A DNA stretch of 64,000 nt from Chrysogorgia sp. JL179-B06 (GCA_035772405.1 JAYKKM010000416.1:1768001-1832000); one strand, 5' to 3'. Positions 24,767 to 36,859 are shown, counted from the first letter of the stretch. Numbers and translations: made by a program. Notes: a model not told the origin generated them from the sequence alone.

Positions 24767-26760
24767 TTTCAGATCTCAAATAAACTACAAATGACTTCAG
24801 GCTATTAATTGCCTTTTTCATCTCTCTTCTATGTTTGGAAAAATATCAGTCATCATATTTCTAATCTGTACAGTTCTGTTCCTACACAACATCTTCGCAC
24901 CCACACATCGTGTTTAGGACAGAGTTCCAGAACATGAAAATGTTCTGCTCACAACCCTGCAGGTTCCCAAAGAGTGTGCAGCCCATGTATATCATAGTAC
25001 AGACCGTAGAAATGTGATTAAATAATATATTTCTAAATCAAACATATAACATTGATAGATTTTTTATATACAAGTGTAAAGCTAATTAAGAAACATTATT
25101 TTGCTTCAAGGGCAGCATAACCAGAGAATTGTATATGTTGTGCAGTTCTACAAACTCTTGAAACCTAAAAGTGATCTCACACTCTGGGGAAAAAGGGCCG
25201 CCAAATTATAAGAATGATTGAATTTCTATCCAATAAGCTGAAATAAACCACCAATGTGAATGTCCATAATATTTGCCAGTTCAGGCATTCAGAAACTGTC
25301 CGTCTGTTTATTTATTAATCCTAAGCTTCCTATAACTTGTTGAATAATTTTCTCGATAGAACTGTCAAAGATTCAATGATAAAAGATCTTTAAATCGTAG
25401 GCATTAGACAAAATTGCAATAATTAAGTCTTAACTAGCTTAAATAATAAATAGGAGAAGATTAAACATACACATCAAAATTACTATAAAGGTTTAAATAT
25501 ATTGGAATGTAAAATATGGCAATTTTAAGACTTACATGCACAGATGAAGCCACGTTGGCGACAGCCAATACACCTACTCGGGAGAACTAGCTTGGTTGGG
25601 AGAACTATCGGCAGACGATGGCGATTGTCATACGCCTGGGCCTCGGCTAGAAGTGTTTGGTACATGTACACCATAACACCATCATCTTCATTCTCGCCGT
25701 CACTCGCACACGCACACTACAAATATAACAAACAGAGAAGCTGGAATTTAATACTACAAGGCTCGTATTCGTTTTGTAGCTTATATACGCAACAATTTGA
25801 ATAAGCTTAGACCAGTGATCAGGTCGACACGGAGATCAGCCATGTTGAAAATTCTTCCACAGCGGACAATCCAACTACGAGGCGTTTCTTGAACGTATTT
25901 CCTGAGAAAAGTAACGTCTTTAGTATCGAACGCGAGTTTAGCGTTAGATTTTATCCAATTTTCCTTCTTCGAATCCCAACGGTCACTTGTAGAATAGGCG
26001 CCAAATTCGCAAATAGTTTCTACGCATGCTCGGAACCTCTGAATGAATATATCGCGGGCGCATACATTCTCGTTCCCAGAGCCCGGGTCGTCTGCGCCGG
26101 GAATAGAACATTATTTTGTTAGTCTAGTATGATAGAAATTGTTAAAAAGTTACAATGTATAAAATTTGCGAAATCGAAAATTTTAACGTGAATTCTTACC
26201 TTCTCTTTAATTACGTCGCTAAGAAATCCCTTGAATTTCTGGCGAAATTTGAATGAAGGAAAAAAGTGTCATTTCTGCGTCAACTTCGTACAAGGCTGTC
26301 ATGTCCTCGCAATTTAATTCCTCACTTTCTACATATACAAATATAAAAAATCACATTTATTACACGATATTGATCAAAAAGATAGAACTGCAATGTATAG
26401 TGTCATTGCAATAAAAGTATATAACATCGCGAAACTTACCGATACGTTCCACGACCTTCTGGGAAATCATGGGACAGCAACCAATCTTTTACTTCTGAAC
26501 ATAAAAATGTTGTCTGGAAGCATCCATATTGATGTAGCACGATGTAGCTGGTTAAGTCTAACTCGCAAAACGGTTCAAATGTATGATGTATCTACTAACC
26601 AGAATGGCCCATATTTATACTATTGTCTTACTGGCCATACATGACACTTGAAATTCGATAGATGATATTCTCGACCAATAAAAACAATCGAGAAGATAAT
26701 ATCAATGCTTTCACGCGCGTCGCTTTAAAACGCGCGAGCCGATTACACAGAGAGAACTAT
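24767..26760. other. Internal non-coding stretch of the giant element
   Basis: No gene or RNA is recognised. Short frames at 25544-25804, 25889-26122 and 26393-26644 have no visible motif. A small inverted pair (GATGATATTCTCGA and TCGAGAAGATAATATC) lies near 26661-26704. Confidence 0.55.
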
Positions 26761-27005
26761 TTGGAAGGAGAGTCGATTTGAGACACGGTTGAGTCGACTT
26801 GAAACGCGCGAGTCGATTTGACACGCCCTAGTCGAGTCGATTTAACACACACGGGTCGATTTGACACGCGAGAGTCGATTTGACACACGTTAGTCGATTT
26901 GACAATTGACATGAGTCGATTTGAAAATCGGGGGTCGATATGACACGCGGGCGTCGATTTGAAGTACGGGAGCTAAATTGGCACGAGGGAGTCGATTTGA
27001 CAGAG
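26761..27005. repeat. Degenerate GTCGATTTGACA array
   Basis: About a dozen words of the form GAGTCGATTTGACACG, spaced 16-25 bp, with variable 4-8 bp linkers. The same word returns at 36105-36160 near the right end of the element. Confidence 0.85.
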
Positions 27006-30000
27006 GTATGTCCAGTATAGCCATCGGATAGCAGATGGTAACGCACGGTAGCAGGTAGTAACAGATGGTAGCAGATGGAAGCAGATGGTAGCAGACGGTA
27101 ACAGACGGTAACAGATTGTAACAGATGGTAGGGGACTTAGAATAGACGGAGAGTAGGACGGTTGCTACCGATGGTACCGATGGTGCAGATGGTAACAGAC
27201 GGTAACAGACGGTAGTAGGTAGTAACAGATCGTAGCAGATTGTAGCAGACGGTAACAGACGGTAACAGATTGTAACAGATGATAGGGGACTTAGAATAGA
27301 TGGAGAGTAGGACGGATGCTACCGATGGTACCGATGGTGCAGATGGTAACAGACGGTAACAGACGGTAGCGGGTAGTAACAGATCGTAGCAGATGGTAGC
27401 AGACGGTAACAGACGGTAGCAGGTAGCAACAGATCGTAGCAGATTGTAGCAGACGGTAACAGACGGTAACAGATTGTAACAGATGGTAGGGGACTTAGAA
27501 TAGATAGAGAGTAGGACGGATGCTACCGATGGTACCGATGGTGCAGATGGTAACAGACGGTAACAGACGGTAGCGGGTAGTAACAGATCGTAGCAGATGG
27601 TAGCAGACGGTAACAGACGGTAACAGATCGTAACAGATGGTAGGGGACTTACAATAGATGGAGAGTAGGACGGATGCTACCGATGGTACCGATGGTACCG
27701 ATGGTGCAGATGGTAACAGACGGTAGCAGGTAGTAACAGATCGTAGCAGATGGTAGCAAACGGTAACAGACGGTAACAGATTGTAACAGATGGTAGGGGA
27801 CTTAGAATAGATGGAGAGTAGGACGGATACTACCGATGGTGCAGATGGTAACAGACGGTAACAGACGGTAACAGACGGTAGCAGGTAGTAACAGATCGTA
27901 GCAGATGGTAGCAGACGGTAACAGACGGTAACAGATTGTAACAGATGGTAGGGGACTTAGAATAGATGGAGAGTAGGACGGATGCTACCGATGGTACAGA
28001 TGGTAACAGACGGTAACAGACGGTAACAGACGGTAGCAGGTAGTAACAGATCGTAGCAGATGGTAGCAGTCGGTAACAGACGGTAACAGATTGTAACAGA
28101 TGGTAGGGGACTTAGAGTAGATGGAGAGTAGGATGGATGCTACCGATGGTACAGATGGTACCGATGGTGCAGATGGTAACAGATGGTAACAGACGGTAGC
28201 AGGTAGTAACAGATCGTAGCAGATGGTAGCAGACGGTAACAGACGGTAACAGATTGTAACAGATGGTAGGGGACTTAGAATAGATGGAGAGTAGGACGGA
28301 TGCTACCGATGGTACCGATGGTGCAGATGGTAACAGACGGTAACAGACGGTAGCAGGTAGTAACAGATCGTAGCAGATGGTAGCAGACGGTAACAGACGG
28401 TAACAGATTGTAACAGATGGTAGGGGACTTCGAATAGATGGAGAGTAGGACGGATGCTACCGATGGTGCAGATGGTAACAGACGGTAACAGACGGTAACA
28501 GACGGTAGCGGGTAGTAACAGATCGTAGCAGATGGTAGCAGACGGTAACAGACGGTAACAGATTGTAACAGATGGTAGGGGACTTAGAATAGATGGAGAG
28601 TAGGACGGATGCTACCGATGGTACAGATGGTAACAGACGGTAACAGACGGTAACAGACGGTAACAGACGGTAGCAGGTAGTAACAGATCGTAGCAGATGG
28701 TAGCAGTCGGTAACAGACGGTAACAGATTGTAACAGATGGTAGGGGACTTAGAGTAGATGGAGAGTAGGATGGATGCTACCGATGGTACAGATGGTACCG
28801 ATGGTGCAGATGGTAACAGATGGTAACAGACGGTAGCAGGTAGTAACAGATCGTAGCAGATGGTAGCAGACGGTAACAGACGGTAACAGATTGTAACAGA
28901 TGGTAGGGGACTTAGAATAGATGGAGAGTAGGACGGATGCTACCGATGGTACCGATGGTGCAGATGGTAACAGACGGTAACAGACGGTAGCAGGTAGTAA
29001 CAGATCGTAGCAGATGGTAGCAGACGGTAACAGACGGTAACAGATTGTAACAGATGGTAGGGGACTTCGAATAGATGGAGAGTAGGACGGATGCTACCGA
29101 TGGTGCAGATGGTAACAGACGGTAACAGACGGTAACAGACGGTAGCGGGTAGTAACAGATCGTAGCAGATGGTAGCAGACGGTAACAGACGGTAACAGAT
29201 TGTAACAGATGGTAGGGGACTTAGAATAGATGGAGAGTAGGACGGATGCTACCGATGGTACAGATGGTAACAGACGGTAACAGACGGTAACAGACGGTAG
29301 CAGGTAGTAACAGATCGTAGCAGATGGTAGCAGTCGGTAACAGACGGTAACAGATTGTAACAGATGGTAGGGGACTTAGAGTAGATGGAGAGTAGGATGG
29401 ATGCTACCGATGGTACAGATGGTACCGATGGTGCAGATGGTAACAGATGGTAACAGACGGTAGCAGGTAGTAACAGATCGTAGCAGATGGTAGCAGACGG
29501 TAACAGACGGTAACAGATTGTAACAGATGGTAGGGGACTTAGAATAGATGGAGAGTAGGACGGATGCTACCGATGGTACCGATGGTGCAGATGGTAACAG
29601 ACGGTAACAGACGGTAGCAGGTAGTAACAGATCGTAGCAGATGGTAGCAGACGGTAACAGACGGTAACAGATTGTAACAGATGGTAGGGGACTTCGAATA
29701 GATGGAGAGTAGGACGGATGCTACCGATGGTACCGATGGTGCAGATGGTAACAGACGGTAACTTACGGTAGCGGGTAGTAACAGATCGTAGCAGATGGTA
29801 GCAGACGGTAACAGACGGTAACAGATTGTAACAGATGGTAGGGGACTTAGAATAGATGGAGAGTAGGATGGATGCAACCGATGGTGCAGATGGTAACAGA
29901 CGGTAACAGACGGTAGCAGGTAGTAACAGATCGTAGCAGATGGTAGCAGTCGGTAACAGACGGTAACAGATTGTAACAGATGGTAGGGGACTTAGAGTAG

Positions 30001-30890
30001 ATGGAGAGTAGGATGGATGCTACCGATGGTACAGATGGTACCGATGGTGCAGATGGTAACAGATGGTAACAGACGGTAGCAGGTAGTAACAGATCGTAGC
30101 AGATGGTAGCAGACGGTAACAGACGGTAACAGATTGTAACAGATGGTAGGGGACATAGAATAGATGGAGAGTAGGACGGATGCTACCGATGGTGCAGATG
30201 GTAACAGACGGTAACAAACGGTAACAGACGGTAACAGACGGTAGCGGGTAGTAACAGATCGTAGCAGATGGTAGCAGTCGGTAACAGACGGTAACAGATT
30301 GTAACAGATGGTAGTGGACTTAGAATAAATGGAGAGTAGGATGGATGCTACCGATGGTACCGATGGTACCGATGGTGCAGATGGTAACAGACGGTAACAG
30401 ACGGTAGCAGGTAGCAACAGATCGTAGCAGATGGTAGCAGTCGGTAACAGACGGTAACAGATTGTAACAGATGGTAGGGGACTTAGAATAGATGGAGAGT
30501 AGGACGGATGCTACCGATGGTACCGATTGTGCAGATGGTAACCGACGGTAACAGACGGTAGCGGGTAGTAACAGATCGTAGCAGATGGTAGCAGATGGTA
30601 ACAGACGGTAGCAGGTAGTAACAAATCGTAGCAGATGGTAGCAGACGGTAACAGACGGTAACAGATTGTAACAGATGGTAGGGGACTTAGAATAGATGGA
30701 GAGTAGGACGGATGCTACCGATGATACCGATGGTGCAGATGGTAACAGACGGTAGCAGGTAGTAACAAATCGTAGCAGATCGTAGCAGACGGTAACAGAC
30801 GGTAACAGATTGTAACAGATGGTAGGGGACTTGGAATAGATGGAGAGTATCACCGATGGTGCAGATGGTGCAGATGGTACAGATGGAGGG
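27006..30890. repeat. GGTAACAGAC minisatellite with about 150-bp higher-order unit
   Basis: A 10-bp core (CGGTAACAGA, with AGCAGATGGT and ACCGATGGTG variants) is organised into units marked by GGGGACTTAGAATAGATGGA. The marker recurs at 27131, 27285, 27489, 27643, 27796 and 27951, mostly 153-155 bp apart with one interval of 204, and on to about 30830. Some groups of units are duplicated as larger blocks. The minus-strand Leu/Ser/Tyr/Pro-rich frames are by-products. Confidence 0.95.
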
Positions 30891-31525
30891 TTCGGTAATA
30901 AAGTACTGGGAAGGAGTGATGGCATTGCGTCGTTTTATCGTCGGAGAGTGCTAGGTGGCTTTTCCTGTAGTATGAGTTGTTGGGTTTAGTGTTTTTAAAA
31001 GTTGATGTGTTTCGCCGTTTTGTATGTGACTTCATTTTTGGGGAAGATGTTGCAGAAAGTGCGATTGATTCTGTTTTGAGACAGGTATCAGTCGCTCGTT
31101 GTTTGCCGTTTGATTCGTGAATTTCAAAGTTTCCTTCAAGACGCACAGTTTCATGGCAAGATCCTTATATTCCATATATTCTATGAGTAGAGGAACAGAT
31201 ATTGCGCTAGAAACGAACGCTCACTGCTGTAAATCATTGCCATTGTATTGGACAAGGCCATCGTAATCGAAGCCGTTGAGAATATTATAGAACACGCTGA
31301 CAGACGACGGCACGAAGAGTGCGGTTCACAATATTCGACAAACTCTTGAGTCAGACATCACTATACAAATTGATTTAAACGACTTTTGTAAACAGCTTAT
31401 TATGTCGTAAGAAGATAACCAAACAACAAGAAAACGTAATAAATTGAGGTAGTTAGAAGGTTAGAGGCCAGTTTCACAAATCAAAACAATAACACAAGCT
31501 CGCAAAGCATTAGCTGGACACTCTT
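30891..31525. other. Unique sequence after the minisatellite
   Basis: A minus-strand frame (30850-31146) has a non-repetitive N-terminal half beginning MRLEGNFEIHESNGKQ, of unknown nature. No splice structure is obvious. Nothing else is recognised. Confidence 0.4.
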
Positions 31526-33445
31526 ATATGGAAACAGGTGCGATCGTTAAAGTTTCTTAACACAAACAATTTCTGCACATCACTACTATTTATTATTAAT
31601 ATGTCTCTTCATTTTCTACCAACATTTCTCGCCTTTATTTACATCCATTTACGACCAAACTGGGGAGAAAATAAAAATATCACACCACATTCCTTTCTGG
31701 CACCCCACTTCGTCACACCCCAATATCCTGTAATAAGCTGCAGCGATCGCGGCAAAACAAACATAGTCAGCGGTATTGATAGCTGGCTATATGGACGAAG
31801 GAAACAAAGACAAGTGTCTTTTACTATCGCAAGCACAGCTTTTCATTGCAGTTGATGTTATTAGTAAGGCTTATTTGAAACGTCGAATTTATCATGTGTC
31901 GAATGTAATGTGTATTAGGTTCGACAAATTGGACGTCGGTTTCAAACATAGAATTTATGATTTTGTCGAACGTAATGGGCCTCCCGTAAAAATAAGTCGT
32001 TCGGATTGCATTTTAAAAGTACTGAACTTAAATATCGTCCCAGTTTATTTTGACGAGCCGTATTACATTTGACACATGATAAATTGGACGTTTGAAAACG
32101 TCGCACTTTGGTCGTTATATCCGTCCGAAGGGGTGGAACTTAATATTTCGTTCGACCGCAATTACGAACTTATCATGTGGATAATGCGATGTATTTGATT
32201 GGACACATGACGAATTCGACGTTTGAAACAGCTGTAACTGCGCCAAGGATATAAGTGAAAATAAGTGTGTTAAGTTAGTAAGCATTAGATCAATTATGTT
32301 GAAAGACATTTGTAATTGTGAAGTAAGAAAACTAAGAGATAGATTAGTATTGATAGATTGGAATATAGCGTATTTTTATTTTGGTTAAATATGGGCGATA
32401 GGGCGGACGGGAAAGGAAGTGTGGTGATAAAAAGTTATTGGGAGGATGTAGACTTGTAAGAAAATGCATGGAGAAAGTAAAAATATTTTTAATGAAAGTA
32501 AGTTTCGTTGAGTGGACGAGCAAGATAATGAGAATAGTTATATGAAAATAGTTATTAGTGGAGTATTAATATTTAAGGGGAGAGATTTATATGTAAATAG
32601 TTATTAGTGTGAATGTGTTACTTAGCGGAAGTGAGGAAACGTTTGTTTTGATTAAAGAATTGTTTTGACTTAAGAATTAGATGATGTGATGATGGCGAGC
32701 AATATTTATAACAACACGTGTTTTGGATTGTTGTGAACGTTTTTGTGTAAGTTAAATATGGTATGACGTTAATAATTTTTGGAAGGGTTTTTGTTAGAAG
32801 GTCAGAGAATGACGGATTAATTATAGAAGGATGTGACAGATTAAGGTGAATATTTATAAGCTAATTACTATTACAGGATATTGGGGTGTGATGAAGTGGG
32901 GAGAAAAGAAAGGAATGTGTTGTGATATTTTTATTTTCTCCCCAGTTTGGTCGTAAATTGATGTAAATAAAGGCGAGAAATTTTGGGAGAAAATGAAGAG
33001 ACATGTTAATAACAAATAGTAGTGATGTGCATAAATTGTTTGTGTTAAGAAACTTTAACGATCGTACCTGTTTCCATATAATCGCTGCGATTGCGGCAAA
33101 ACAAACATAGTCAGCCGTATTGATAGCGGGCTTTGTCGTGTCACAGCTAATCAAAGCTATGGCTATGGACGAAGTAAACAAAGACAACTGTCTTTTACTA
33201 TCGTAAGCACAGCTTTTCATTGTAATTGATGTTATCATTAAGGTCTATTTGAAACGTCGAATTTATCATGTGTCGAATATAATGTGTATTAGGTTCGACA
33301 CATTGGACGTCGGTTTCAAACATAGAATTTATCATTTTGTGGAAAGTAATGGACCTCCCGTAAAAAGAAGTCGTTTGGATTGCATTTTAAAAGTAGTGAA
33401 CTTAGATCTCGTCCCAGTGTTTCATAGGTGGAACTTATCATGTGC
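31526..33445. repeat. Two-copy duplication with one module inverted
   Basis: Module 1 lies at 31526-31745 (+) and again at 32868-33082 in inverted orientation (landmark CGACCAAACTGGGGAGAAAA). Module 2 lies at 31749-32060 and 33085-33425 in direct orientation (landmark TTGAAACGTCGAATTTATC). 32081-32865 between them is AT-rich and unrecognised. Module 2 carries the dispersed word with CGAA, TTATCATGTG and CGAA. Confidence 0.8.
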
Positions 33446-33604
33446 ATAATGCGATGTATTTGATTGGACACATTATCGTTTTGGGGTTCGGCAGATATTT
33501 CGAATGAGCGTTCGCTGTGATGGACAGGATCGCTGAGCGTGTGGTTTTCATATGATAGCTACGATCGTCGATTTTAAAATTGAGCGATCGCAACGATGTC
33601 AAGA

Positions 33605-35780
33605 GTTTGTTTGGGCATAGTTTTGGGTTAAGAAACATTTATATGTGGTATGAATGAATTGTTGCGTAGGATATTTGTTACAAGGTTATTTGAGAACGTA
33701 AGATATTTTTTGCAAGTTTTGTTAAGAACGAGATAATACATAAGAGACAAATTATGTATGGTCATTAAAGCTATGGAGTATCGATAGCGATGGTGTAGCG
33801 AAACATATTTGTTTGAAGTTTTTAAGAACGAGGTAATACATAACAGACAAAGTATACATGTGACAATTGAAGTCATCGTAATAAATAGTAGTGATACATG
33901 TCAAGAGTTTGTTTGGGTTAAGAAACATTTATATGTGTTATGAATGAATTGTAGCGTAGGATATTTGTTACAAGGTTATTTGAGAACGTAAGATATTTGT
34001 TGCAAGATTTTTAAGAACGAGGTAATACATAACAGACAAAGTATGCATGTGACAATTGAAGTCATCGCGGTAATAAATAGTAGTGATACATGTCAAGAGT
34101 TTGTTTGGGTTAAGAAACATTTATATGTGTTATGAATGAATTGTAGCGTAGGATATTTGTCACAAGGTTATTTGAGAACGTAAGATATTTGTCGCATGTT
34201 TTTTTAAGAACGAGATAATACATAACAGATAAATTATGCATGATCATTAAAGCTATCGGTGGCGATGGTGTAACGTAACATATGTGTTTGAAGTTTTTTA
34301 AGAACGAGGTAATACATAACACACAAACTATATATAGCTGAATTGTAATACATAACAGACAAAGTATATACATGTGACAATTGAAGTCATCGTAATAAAT
34401 AGTAGTGATATATGTCAAGAGTTTGTTTGGGTTAAGAAACATTTATATGTGTTATGAATGAATTGTAGCGTAGGATATTTGTTACAAGGTTACGTTATTT
34501 GAGAACGTAAGATATTTGTTGCAAGATTTTTAAGAACGAGGTAATACATAACAGACAAAGTATGCATGTGACAATTGAAGTCATCGTAAGAGTTTGTTTG
34601 GGTTAAGAAACATTTATATGTGTTATGAATGAATTGTAGCGTAGGATATTTGACACATGGTTATTTAAGAACGTAAGATATTTGTTGCAAGTTTTTTAAG
34701 AACGAGGTAATACATAAGTCATAACAGATAAAGTATGGATGTGACAATTGAAGTCATCGCGGTAATAAATAGTAGTGATACATGTCAAGAGTTTGTTTGG
34801 GTTAAGAAACATTTATATGTGTTATGAATGAATTGTAGCGTAGGATATTTGTCACAAGGTTATTTGAGAACGTAAGATATTTGTTGCAAGTTTTTTTAAG
34901 AACGAGATAATACATAACAGATAAATTATGCATGATCATTAAAGCTATCGGTGGCGATGGTGTAACGTAACATATGTGTTTGAAGTTTTTTAAGAACGAG
35001 GTAATACATAACACACAAACTATATAGCTGAATTGTAATACATAACAGACAAAGTATATACATGTGACAATTGAAGTCATCGTAATAAATAGTAGTGATA
35101 CATGTCAAGAGTTTGTTTGGGTTAAGAAACATTTATATGTGTTATGAATGAATTGTAGCGTAGGATATTTGTTACAAGGTTACGTTATTTGAGAACGTAA
35201 GATATTTGTTGCAAGATTTTTAAGAACGAGGTAATACATAACAGACAAAGTATGCATGTGACAATTGAAGTCATCGTAAGAGTTTGTTTGGGTTAAGAAA
35301 CATTTATATGTGTTATGAATGAATTGCATGTAGCGTAGGATATTTGATACATGGTTATTTAAGAACGTAAGATATTTGTTGCAAGTTTTTTTTAAGAACG
35401 AGGTAATACATAACAGATAAAGTATGGATGTGACAATTGAAGTCATCGCGGTAATAAATAGTAGTGATACATGTCAAGAGTTTGTTTGGGTTAAGAAACA
35501 TTTATATGTGTTATGAATGAATTGTAGCGTAGGATATTTGTTACATGGTTATTTAAGAACGTAAGATATTTGTTACAAGTTTTTTTAAGAACGAGATAAT
35601 ACATAACAGATAAATTATGCATGATCATTAAAGCTATCGGTGGTGATGGTGTAACGTAACATATGTGTTTGAAGTTTTTTAAGAACGAGGTAATACATAA
35701 CACACAAACTATATGGCTGAATTATTTGGGTTTAGAAACACTTGTGTGTGGTATGAATGAATTGTAGCGTAGGGACAGAT
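33605..35780. repeat. AT-rich tandem array with about 690-bp higher-order period
   Basis: The phrase TTAAGAAACATTTATATGTG recurs at about 33629, 33920, 34109, 34431, 34610, 34802, 35122, 35297 and 35491. Between repeats lie GAACGAGGTAATACATAACA and GTGACAATTGAAGTCATCG. The blocks starting at about 34107 and 34799 are near-identical. Minus-strand frames of 60-110 codons are by-products. Confidence 0.9.
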
Positions 35781-35799
35781 AAAGTATCCACTATTATTG

Positions 35800-36095
35800 A
35801 AGCGATCGGAGCCATCGGTAGCATCGGTGCCATCGGTAGGAAAGTTGGCAGATGTGTAGGAGCATCAGTTTACAATCGGTCGCGATCGGTAGGCATCTGA
35901 TGCAGATGCATGCCGATGGTTAGTACGCTTAGGAAGGGATCAGTTTACAATCGGTTGCGATCGGTAACCATCTGATGCAGATGCATACCGATGGTTAGTA
36001 CACTTAGGATAGGAAGGGAAGGGATCAGTTTACAATCGGTCGCGATCGGTAACCATCTGATGCAGATGCATACCGATGGTTATATTGGACATGTA
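35800..36095. repeat. Three-copy tandem with CATCTGATGCAGATG palindromes
   Basis: Three units of about 80-95 bp share CAGTTTACAATCGGT, GCGATCGG and CATCTGATGCAGATGCAT. The words are strongly self-complementary. Confidence 0.88.
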
Positions 36096-36472
36096 TGATT
36101 TGACAACGGAGTCGATTTGCCACCGGGAGTCGATTTGACAAATGGGTCGATTTGACATGTGTAAGGGCCGATTCGGAAAAAGAGAGCCAAAATGAATTAA
36201 TTGGGGGCTGATATGGACATCATAAGTAGCGCTGCAAGTGGAGCCGTAATAGCCCCAGGAATGAGAGTCGTTTTGATCTGTGGGGCTGAATTGGAAAACA
36301 GTGGGGCTGAATTGAAAAATGGCAGGGCTGTTTTGGAAACGGGTAGGGCCAAATTGGCTTTTTAGTGTACCTAAAATGGCCCTGTTAGTGTCGATCTAGC
36401 TCTCGAATTCCAAAATGGCTTTCACGTAGGGCCAAAACAGCTTCGGCTCCAACAGGGCTAAAACGAAATTTG
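36096..36472. repeat. Right subterminal array of the giant element
   Basis: 36105-36160 has GAGTCGATTTG words like those at 26761-27005. 36165-36472 has GGGGCTGAATTGGAAAA, AGGGCTGTTTTGGAAAC and GGGCCAAATTGGC words like those of the left subterminal array. The two ends are therefore built of the same vocabulary. Confidence 0.82.
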
Positions 36473-36503
36473 GGGTCGTTTCAACCCTTTTTCATTTACA
36501 GTG
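36473..36503 (-). repeat. Right TIR of the giant element
   Basis: Inverted partner of 19513-19543, ending CCCTTTTTCATTTACAGTG just before the TA at 36504-36505. Confidence 0.92.
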
Positions 36504-36524
36504 TAAATGGTTTGATTTAAATGC

Positions 36525-36689
36525 ACTTGTCACTGGAAACCCCAGGTAAGTATGAGAGATTAGACTTATCAAGAAACAAATCTAAGAAAATGCCCCACCT
36601 ACAGTATAGGGGAAAATAACATCCTAAACCCCACCTACAAGTCACCTTCGGGGTTTCCTTGGGTGCCGTAGGGGTTTCCAGTGACAAGT
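36525..36689. mobile_element. 165-bp MITE in repeat copy B
   Basis: Ends ACTTGTCACTGGAAACCCC (36525-36543) and its exact inverted complement (36671-36689), a 19-bp TIR. Copy A lacks it at the matching site near 16926. The superfamily is not clear. Confidence 0.75.
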
Positions 36690-36716
36690 ACTGAGAACAA
36701 TATAACTGATTTAATC

Positions 36717-36768
36717 CCCTCGCCCGGCGCGAAGCGCCGGCCGAAGGCCGAAGGCCTGAGGGCGAGGG
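36717..36768. repeat. GC-rich multi-hairpin with GAA loops
   Basis: An outer 9-bp stem CCCTCGCCC (36717-36725) with GGGCGAGGG (36760-36768) encloses GGCGC-GAA-GCGCC (36726-36738) and GGCC-GAA-GGCC-GAA-GGCC (36739-36756). It is strongly GC-rich within AT-rich surroundings. Confidence 0.85.
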
Positions 36769-36859
36769 TGCTAATATCGACCGGCGTTTAGTCCCTTATC
36801 ACGGGGGTGGGGGGGGGGGGGAACGCTTGGGTCTACAGTGATGGGTTTTAATTAATTAA
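36769..36859. other. G-rich run
   Basis: A run of five G, one T and about thirteen G lies at 36803-36821. It could form a G-quadruplex or be a replication or assembly weak point. Confidence 0.7.

Larger units (their letters stand above)
19513..36503. mobile_element. Giant TIR element, 16,991 bp, TA target duplication
   Basis: Left end CACTGTAAATGAAAAAGGG; the right end is its inverted complement. The TIR is 31 bp with one mismatch (position 20). TA flanks both sides (19511-19512 and 36504-36505). Copy A has a single TA at the same place (16895-16896) followed by the same AATGGTTTGATTTA, so the empty site is known exactly. Interior: subterminal degenerate arrays, internal satellites, a SINE fragment and a decayed kinase gene. 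No transposase is recognised, so it looks non-autonomous. CACTG termini, a 2-bp TA duplication and subterminal repeats point to the CACTA/Mirage/Chapaev group. That assignment is inference; the boundaries are seen directly. Confidence 0.85.
18221..36716. repeat. Dispersed repeat, copy B (split by the 17-kb element and a MITE)
   Basis: 18221-19512, 36504-36524 and 36690-36716 together match copy A. A 102-bp stretch beginning AAACTCAACATATGAATGC is tandemly duplicated at about 18634-18835. After the 17-kb insertion the match resumes with AAATGGTTTGATTTA, and after the MITE with ACTGAGAACAATATAACTGA against copy A ACTGAGAAAAAGGTTAACTGA. Copy B stops where the GC-rich palindrome begins. Confidence 0.8.

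Noticed and set aside
25544..26644. Transposase gene of the giant element
   Set aside because: The small frames here have no DDE or zinc-finger pattern and no splice chain I could assemble.
29539..30925. Minus-strand frames of 65-201 codons rich in Leu-Pro-Ser-Tyr
   Set aside because: Translations of the GGTAACAGAC minisatellite; no independent signal.
33438..35703. Several minus-strand frames with shared phrases
   Set aside because: They track the tandem array and differ only by its indels.
19513..36503. Maverick/Polinton
   Set aside because: The size is similar, but the TIRs are only 31 bp, the duplication is TA rather than 6 bp, and no polymerase, integrase or capsid genes are visible.
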